This document shows positions 49,174 through 54,473 of a DNA stretch of 54,473 bases, one piece after another; position 1 is the first letter of the stretch; each line of letters begins with the position of its first letter. A model generated the notes under the pieces. That model had not been told where the DNA came from, did not search any database, and saw only the letters and a list, made by a program, of their open reading frames with translations. The translations under genes and the position numbers were made by a program. The DNA is from Parabacteroides acidifaciens (GTDB lineage Bacteria; Bacteroidota; Bacteroidia; Bacteroidales; Tannerellaceae): the NCBI RefSeq assembly GCF_003363715.1, contig NZ_QREV01000032.1, positions 1 to 54,473 of the forward strand. The letters run 5' to 3'.

Positions 49174-51876
49174 ATGCATTATTACCTATATTGTCTCCGC
49201 CGGTTTACCCGGTTTATTCTTCTATTATGGATAGTCTTCCGGATCGCGCCGCTTGCCGCACAGGACAAGGCGGCGCGTCTGGACTTCCATATCCGGCAAG
49301 CGACGCTGGAAACCTTTGTCAGCCAATTGGAAAAAGCCACCGGTTTTTCTTTTATCTATGGCGAAAAGATACAACTGAAACAGCCTGTCACGCTCGATCT
49401 CCGGCAGCAAACTGTCGGGGAAATCCTGCAGAAAGCATTCGAGCACGAGCCGGTCACCTTTAAAATATCCGGTACTCATATTCTGCTCCACGAACGTCCG
49501 GAATCCCGGAAATATACGATCAGCGGATATGTAACCGATGCCGTGTCGTCCGAGACATTAATCGGGGCTAATATCCTGGAATCCCGCCGGCGTGTGGGGA
49601 CGACCACCAACCCGTTCGGATATTACAGTATCACCTTGCCGGAAGGGGAAACGGAACTTTTCTTTTCTTATTTAGGATATGAGACGAGGCATGAACACTT
49701 CTTTCTCGGAAGTGATACATTAATGAATGTACGGCTGGCAACAAACAACCAGTTGGCGGAAGTGGTCGTCTTGTCAGACAAGAAGGAGACGGGTATTCAT
49801 GCTACGGCCATGAGTGCGCTGGAAATCCCGATGACGCAGATCCGGAATACGCCTGCAATCTTAGGAGAAGCCGATATTCTGAAAACCATCCAGCTGATGC
49901 CTGGCGTACAGGCAGGGACGGAAGGTTTCAGCGGACTGTATGTACGTGGAGGCGGGCCGGACCAGAACCTGATCCTGCTGGATGGCATTCCGATCTATAA
50001 TGCCGACCATATGCTGGGTGTTTTCTCTATCTTTACGCCCGAAGCCATGAAAAAGGTAACGCTTTTCAAAGGCTCTTTCCCGGCGCGTTACGGCGGACGC
50101 CTGTCTTCTATCGTGGATATCCGGACGAACGACGGCGATATGCAGAATTATCACGGAACGGTCAGTGTCGGACTACTGACCAGCAAACTGCATCTGGAAG
50201 GACCGATCATAAAAGACAAAACCTCGTTCTGCCTGACCGGACGGCGCACTTATCTCGACCTGGTGGCAAGGCCTTTCCTGCCGGATGATAAGAAGTACAA
50301 TTACTATTTCTATGATATCAATGCCAAGGTGAACCATAAATTCTCCGACCGCAGCCGCCTGTTCCTTAGTTTCTATAAAGGGAAAGATCATTACGACTAC
50401 AAGCAAGACAAGGAATACGACGGCTACGACGGCGCCCCGCGCATGTATTTCTACAATAGCCGGATCGATTTCAACTGGGGAAATACGATTGCAGCCGGAC
50501 GCTGGAATTATGTGTTTAATAATAAACTGTTCAGCAATACCACTGTAGCCTATAACCATTACCAGATGGTGATGGCCGACAGCTACCGGAAAGAGATTAC
50601 CGGCGCGGACGAAGACGGCAACGTGACGTCAGACTATAATGAGTCGTATGTCTATAACTCCGATTACCGTTCAGGCATACACGATTGGAGTTTCCAGACG
50701 GATTTCGATTACACGCCGGCTCCCAACCACCATATCAAGTTCGGAGGCTCTTACCTCTTTCATACGTTCCGTCCCGAAATCACGACTTCCCGTGTACGGG
50801 AGAATGAAAACGGACAGGCGGCACAGGATACGGTCTACAACGACTCGTCGAACAGTTTCCTGCACGGCCATGAATGTGCGCTTTATGCCGAAGACAATAT
50901 CGACATCGCCGACCGTCTGAGCCTGAACGCCGGCGTTCATCTTTCGCTGTTCTATACAGAGGGAAAAGGATATCTTTCGGCACAGCCCCGCTTCTCGGGC
51001 CGTTATCGTTTTGAACATGGTTTTGCGGCAAAGGCCTCCTTTACGCAGATGGAACAGTATGTGCATCTGCTGTCGTCGTCTCCCATTGCCCTGCCGACCG
51101 ATCTGTGGGTGCCTGTCACCAAAAATATCCGTCCGATGCGTTCTTACCAGTATGCCGCCGGCGGATATTATACCGGTCTGAAAGGTTGGGAGTTCTCGCT
51201 CGAAGGTTATTATAAGGATATGCACAACGTATTGGAATACCAGGATGGCGCCTCCTTTTTCGGGACATCCGGCGGATGGCAGGAAAAGGTCGAGATGGGA
51301 CGCGGCCGCTCTTTCGGACTGGAAATACTGGCACAGAAAACCATCGGCAAAACGACTGGGTGGCTGGGATACACGATCGCTAAAAGCGACCGCCTGTTCA
51401 AGGACGGGACGGTCAACAACGGCGAACGCTTTCCGTATAAATACGACCGCCGCCACAATATCAATTTCTGTCTGAACCATGCGTTCAGCAAGAAGACTGA
51501 TGTCGGCATCACTTGGATCTTCAATACCGGCGGGACGGCTACGGTAGCCGAAAAGCAGACCGGGACGGAGTGGGGGAATTTGATCGATTACATTTCCCAT
51601 CGCAACAATTACCGTCTTCCCATCAGCCACAGGCTGAACCTGAGCATCAATTTTCATAAGAAACTACGCCGGGGTACGCAAACCTGGAACATCTCGATCT
51701 ATAATGCCTATAATGCCATGACCCCGAATCTTGTCTATAAGGAAGAAGAATATATCGGACAACAGCATATCGGGCCGGACGGAAATCCCGAGACAATCTG
51801 GAAGCGGAAAACGAGGTTGATTAAGCAAACTTTGTTACCTTGCGTTCCTTCGGTTACCTATACATTCAGATTTTGA
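49174..51876 (+). CDS. TonB-dependent receptor with STN signalling domain
   Basis: 900 residues. The signal peptide (~1-29, ending PLAAQ) is followed by an STN domain (~33-105; LDFHIRQATLETFVSQLEKATGFSFIY split by normal strands) and a CarboxypepD_reg domain (~112-200; YTISGYVTDAVSSETLIGANI). The plug follows (~215-330; GLYVRGGGPDQNLILLDGIPIY), then the barrel, ending PCVPSVTYTFRF. It differs from SusC proteins: no VVVIGYG signature and a DUF4249 lipoprotein instead of SusD. It probably imports a small ligand, peptide or metal complex, and signals through the FecR encoded just upstream. The ligand is unknown. Confidence 0.93.
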   Translation: MHYYLYCLRRFTRFILLLWIVFRIAPLAAQDKAARLDFHIRQATLETFVSQLEKATGFSFIYGEKIQLKQPVTLDLRQQTVGEILQKAFEHEPVTFKISGTHILLHERPESRKYTISGYVTDAVSSETLIGANILESRRRVGTTTNPFGYYSITLPEGETELFFSYLGYETRHEHFFLGSDTLMNVRLATNNQLAEVVVLSDKKETGIHATAMSALEIPMTQIRNTPAILGEADILKTIQLMPGVQAGTEGFSGLYVRGGGPDQNLILLDGIPIYNADHMLGVFSIFTPEAMKKVTLFKGSFPARYGGRLSSIVDIRTNDGDMQNYHGTVSVGLLTSKLHLEGPIIKDKTSFCLTGRRTYLDLVARPFLPDDKKYNYYFYDINAKVNHKFSDRSRLFLSFYKGKDHYDYKQDKEYDGYDGAPRMYFYNSRIDFNWGNTIAAGRWNYVFNNKLFSNTTVAYNHYQMVMADSYRKEITGADEDGNVTSDYNESYVYNSDYRSGIHDWSFQTDFDYTPAPNHHIKFGGSYLFHTFRPEITTSRVRENENGQAAQDTVYNDSSNSFLHGHECALYAEDNIDIADRLSLNAGVHLSLFYTEGKGYLSAQPRFSGRYRFEHGFAAKASFTQMEQYVHLLSSSPIALPTDLWVPVTKNIRPMRSYQYAAGGYYTGLKGWEFSLEGYYKDMHNVLEYQDGASFFGTSGGWQEKVEMGRGRSFGLEILAQKTIGKTTGWLGYTIAKSDRLFKDGTVNNGERFPYKYDRRHNINFCLNHAFSKKTDVGITWIFNTGGTATVAEKQTGTEWGNLIDYISHRNNYRLPISHRLNLSINFHKKLRRGTQTWNISIYNAYNAMTPNLVYKEEEYIGQQHIGPDGNPETIWKRKTRLIKQTLLPCVPSVTYTFRF

Positions 51877-51890
51877 GTAAAGAATATATT

Positions 51891-52889
51891 ATGGGAAAAT
51901 ATCTATCTATATTATTCATTGTACTGTCGGTTTTATTCTCCGCCTGTGAGAACGAGCTACCCTATCAGGAACGGCCGCAAGAACCGCAACTGTTGATGAA
52001 CGCCTTTCTGGAAGTCGGAAAAGAAGAAAATGAAGTTAAATTGTTTATGATAAAACCCAATATAGATGCGACTACATCTGTCACGAATGGTTCTGTCATT
52101 GTATATGTCAACGGTGAAAAGACGGAAACGGTCGAAGTAACCTCCTATTCGAATTGGGGTATTTGTACGCTGAAAAGTCAGTTCCGCCCGGGTGACCGTG
52201 TGCGTCTCGAAGCGACAGCCGAAGACGGGGAATATCAGGCTAATGCCGAAGTGGAGTTCCCTCTGCCGATCGAAGAAATGATCCGGGTAGATACTTTGCA
52301 TACGCAACTTAAAGGTTTGTACGGCATGCAGGATTGTATGCGATACCGGATTGCCATTCACGACCGCCCGGGGGAGAAGAATTATTATCGCCTGATTATC
52401 CAGGAGAATACCTATCGGACTTCTTTGGAAGATGGAGTGACGTATGGCCCGTCTGTTTCCGAACCGGGCATTATCAACCAGGAAGATATCGTACTCACCG
52501 ACGGCCATCTTACGACAGCGGACGACGATGAGTTCGGCATTCTCGACATGACGATACGGAATGTCCGGAATATATTTACCGATAGCCGCTTTACGAATGG
52601 TCCCTACACATTAAATGTTTATACCTCTTATCCTTATTTTCACGATTGGGGCAGTGAAGACTATAAAAAGCATATCCGGTTTGATGTCGTTGTCCGTCTC
52701 CAAAGCATAACCGAAGCGCAGTATCGCTATATGCGTGCCATGAACTGCCTGGACTCGGATGACTATAACGAGACTTTCATGGAGCCGGTCATCGTCCCCC
52801 AAAACGTTTCGGACGGCCTGGGTTTCGTCGGAGCCTCTTCCGAACAACAGGTGACATTACGGATGCTCGACCGTCCGCCTTTATGGTAA
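51891..52889 (+). CDS. DUF4249 domain-containing lipoprotein
   Basis: 332 residues from the ATG at 51891, 14 bases after the receptor stop. An earlier in-frame start overlaps the receptor and hides the signal peptide. The lipobox LFSAC puts the lipidated Cys at ~20. The rest is beta-rich with features of the DUF4249 family, including an N-terminal Ig-like stretch (LLMNAFLEVGKEENEVKLFMIKP without gaps) and the C-terminal MEPVIVPQNVSDGLGFVGASS. These proteins nearly always follow a TonB receptor of this type in Bacteroidetes and are assumed to be its surface lid or ligand-binding partner, analogous to SusD. Confidence 0.85.
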   Translation: MGKYLSILFIVLSVLFSACENELPYQERPQEPQLLMNAFLEVGKEENEVKLFMIKPNIDATTSVTNGSVIVYVNGEKTETVEVTSYSNWGICTLKSQFRPGDRVRLEATAEDGEYQANAEVEFPLPIEEMIRVDTLHTQLKGLYGMQDCMRYRIAIHDRPGEKNYYRLIIQENTYRTSLEDGVTYGPSVSEPGIINQEDIVLTDGHLTTADDDEFGILDMTIRNVRNIFTDSRFTNGPYTLNVYTSYPYFHDWGSEDYKKHIRFDVVVRLQSITEAQYRYMRAMNCLDSDDYNETFMEPVIVPQNVSDGLGFVGASSEQQVTLRMLDRPPLW

Positions 52890-52955
52890 AATAGCATTTG
52901 TAATAACATATTTCTTTCTATTTTCTGGCTGTTTCATCTTGGCATATATAACAAA

Positions 52956-53050
52956 CAGGCCTCGTAGGGGCGGTTCGCGAACCGCCCTTTGTGTCACAAA
53001 TATATCCTGTCGCTATCCGGGCAGTTCGCGAACTGCCCCTACGAAGCCTG
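52956..53050. repeat. Nested palindromes with TTCGCGAA centres
   Basis: The outer 32-base arms CAGGCCTCGTAGGGGCGGTT... and ...GCCCCTACGAAGCCTG are inverted copies of each other. Each arm holds its own 20-bp palindrome, GGGCGGTTCGCGAACCGCCC and GGGCAGTTCGCGAACTGCCC. It lies 66 bases after the DUF4249 gene and may act as its terminator. GTAGGGGCGGTTCGCGAACC-type repeats occur widely in bacterial genomes. Confidence 0.85.
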
Positions 53051-53102
53051 CTCTTTTGATTCAAATATTCTTAGTTTTGGACCTTCTGCGAATTGAGAAA
53101 TA

Positions 53103-53611
53103 TACATTAACCCCCTGTTTCGACTGTTTTTCTATTTCGTCCGAAATCCTGATCGATTTTGGATTGACTCTTTTCACGGTTTTGCTCTCTCCGGCTGACA
53201 TTAGCTGAAACGAGGTGCACAGATTATTCTAAAAAGCGTACAATTTGATTATCGAAAATAGGAAATACCGTCAAAGTGATAAACCTTAACTCCCGGAGAA
53301 TCGATTATTTGCGAACAAAGGCGGACAGCGTTCCAAATATCCCAAGGAAATTTTAGGGGCTTGTTGCTGTGAGGTGCGCAGAAAATTGCCTTGAAGTAAC
53401 GCTTCATCGCTCTGAAGGTTGACTTCGTGCTATATGAAGTCCGACTTCAGAGTAACAAAGTTCCGGATCAGAGCGATAAAGTCCCTCTTCATGGCGATAA
53501 GGTGCCGGATCATAGAAAAAAGCTCCTTTTTGACGGCTGAAAAGTGGGTTGACATTTATTTTATTCGGGGTGTCTTTTGAGACTAAAAAACACGTTTTAT
53601 ACAATAAGCCC
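53103..53611 (+). repeat. Interspersed ~510-bp element, copy C (different core)
   Basis: Bounded by TACATTAACCCCC (53103-53115) and TACAATAAGCCC (53600-53611); 509 bases. The left arm and the AACCTTAACTCCCGGAGAATCGA motif match copies B and D, as does the right end (GACATTTATTTTATTCGG...TGTCTTTTGA). The GACCGTC core is missing. In its place is an unrelated inverted repeat: CTCTGAAG-GTT-GACTTC (53410-53426) facing GAAGTC-CGA-CTTCAGAG (53436-53452), with outer CGCTCTGA/TCAGAGCG. Confidence 0.85.
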
Positions 53612-53820
53612 TCTGCCGTAGGCTCTCTTTTGCCGTTTCGTTTCAACGAACGGTTTTAGAGCTTAGAGGCGAAGCCTCTTCCTCTGTGGACTTAAGTCCC
53701 TTTAATAGGATTACTTGTAGGTATTTGAAAGGGGGTTCAAACCCACAGAGGAATCCGGCAAAGCCGGGAATTTGTCAACCCGTTGATTGAAATCAATGGC
53801 AAAAGAGAGCCTGCGGCAGG

Positions 53821-54351
53821 GGGGGCTTATTGTATAAAACGGATTTTTTAGTTCCAAAAGACATCCGAAACCAAACAAATGTTAATCCACTTTTTTGACC
53901 TCAAAAAGGTACCTTTTCGCCTTTTTTGAGCATTTCCAGCCATTACGACCGTCCTCTTTGCCACCACGACCGTGCTAATGTGTAGTGCACTCGGCACCTC
54001 GCGAAGATTAGGACGGTCGTAATGGCGATTAGGACGGTCGTAATGGCGATTAGGACGGTCGTAATTGGAAAGAGGACCGTCTTATGAGCAAAAAAGCACC
54101 TGAATTTCCTTGGGATATTTGGAACGCCGTCCGTTTTATTTTGCTACAGGCGATTCTCCGAGAGTTAAGGTTTATCACTTTGTCGGCGTTTTCGCTTTTC
54201 GATAATCAAATTGTACGCTTTCCGGAACAGGCTGCGCACCTCGTTTTTCCTATTGTCAGAAAGAGGAGCTTAAACCGCAAAAAGAGTCAATCCAAAATCG
54301 ATCAAGATTTCGGATGAAATAGAAAAAACGCCCCAAAAGGGGGTTATTGTA
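53821..54351 (-). repeat. Interspersed ~510-bp element, copy D (inverted)
   Basis: On the minus strand it runs from TACAATAACCCCC (54351-54339) to TACAATAAGCCCCC (53834-53821). It is 531 bases, exactly 21 longer than copy B. The core (53940-54084) has three copies of a 21-bp unit (ATTAGGACGGTCGTAATGGCG) where copies A and B have two, which explains the difference. Confidence 0.85.
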
Positions 54352-54473
54352 ATATTCATTAGATTTGCAGGAGGTCCAAAACTAAGAAAAAGTGAACTAT
54401 CCCGTTCCCGCGCTCCGACGCGGGATCGCAAAACAGCCTGCCGCATCCTAAATCATCATTTACAAGTTTTGAT

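Larger units (their letters stand above)
53068..54388. repeat. 1.3-kb imperfect palindrome
   Basis: Copies C and D face each other, and the homology extends past both ends. The outer ends TTCTTAGTTTTGGACCTYCT (53068) and its complement (to 54388) match, and the inner ends GGCTCTCTTTTGCC (53621-53634) match GGCAAAAGAGAGCC (53798-53811). The centre is near 53728. Even the ~160-base spacer shows inverted similarity (CCTCTGTGG ... CCACAGAGG). The main asymmetry is the swapped core of copy C. Confidence 0.8.
52890..54473. other. Gene-free repeat region
   Basis: About 1.6 kb without a supported gene. It contains nested palindromes (52956-53050), repeat element copies C (53103-53611) and D (53821-54351, inverted) forming a 1.3-kb imperfect palindrome, and a GC hairpin CCCGCG/CGCGGG at 54407-54424. 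The reading frames seen here are not conserved between copies of the element. Confidence 0.75.

Noticed and set aside
50671-51657. 328-codon open frame antisense to the TonB receptor.
   Set aside because: A shadow of a GC-richer coding strand; composition is unlike a protein and it is fully overlapped by a confidently assigned receptor gene.
53651-53665. GGTTTTAGAGCTTAG resembles the start of a type II-A CRISPR repeat/tracr region.
   Set aside because: A single short match with no spacer-repeat array and no cas genes in the window; it is part of the palindrome spacer.
53740-53760. GGGTTCAAACCC looks like a tRNA T-arm.
   Set aside because: No acceptor stem, anticodon arm or D-arm can be placed around it at tRNA distances; the arms pair instead with CCTCTGTGG upstream.
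54084-54317. 77-residue reading frame (MSKKAPEFPWDIWNAV...) inside repeat copy D.
   Set aside because: The frame is not kept in copies A, B or C, and it crosses the element's conserved non-coding motif.

Overview
The window comes from a gut Bacteroidales bacterium, most probably a Parabacteroides or close relative. Supporting signs are a SusC/SusD pair, two FecR-coupled TonB receptors, Bacteroidetes-type promoters (-7 box TAnnTTTG, -33 box TTTG/TTG), a DUF4249 lipoprotein, an ISAon1-type transposase fragment and many fused FtsX-like permeases. The genus is an inference; I could not search a database.

Layout: (1) 1-1321, a cut-off transposase N-terminal ORF and an SDR oxidoreductase, both on the minus strand. 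(2) 1460-3877, a stand-alone TonB-dependent outer-membrane protein. (3) 3949-18711, a polysaccharide utilisation locus (PUL): ECF sigma factor, FecR anti-sigma, SusC with an STN signalling domain, SusD, a large unknown lipoprotein, a secreted FAD oxidoreductase, a two-domain esterase and a GH88/GH105 unsaturated-uronyl hydrolase. This points to an acetylated, uronic-acid-containing glycan, possibly pectin. (4) 18716-19879, an MFS transporter. (5) 20441-40055, seven ~780-residue permeases, each with two MacB/FtsX halves fused, one ABC ATPase, and an inserted ECF sigma / putative anti-sigma / secreted-protein trio. (6) 46820-40127 on the minus strand, a complete trp operon in the order trpB-E-G-D-C-F-A behind a promoter, a Trp-Trp-Trp leader peptide and an intrinsic terminator. 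(7) 46866-52889, an AAA ATPase with palindromic upstream DNA, then FecR, a TonB receptor and a DUF4249 lipoprotein. (8) 52890-54473, gene-free repeat DNA.

Three results stand out. First, the permease cluster carries three sigma-54 type -24/-12 promoters (20534, 25481, 32139). Each has two 17-bp palindromes, TGTC(A/T)AAT-like, centred 21 bp apart, with the nearer one centred exactly 65 bp before the -24 GG. One enhancer-binding activator encoded elsewhere probably controls the whole cluster. Second, a non-coding element of about 510 bp occurs four times (4501, 19915, 53103, and inverted at 53821). It is bounded by TACAATAA(C/G)CCC direct repeats. Its core is an inverted repeat that differs between copies: three copies use GACCGTC/GACGGTC units with a 21-bp tandem repeat of variable copy number, and one uses an unrelated inverted repeat. 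Two copies face each other in a 1.3-kb imperfect palindrome. Third, trpF contains an in-frame insertion made of two heptamer arrays (4 units each), so loss or gain of one unit would shift the frame of a biosynthetic gene.
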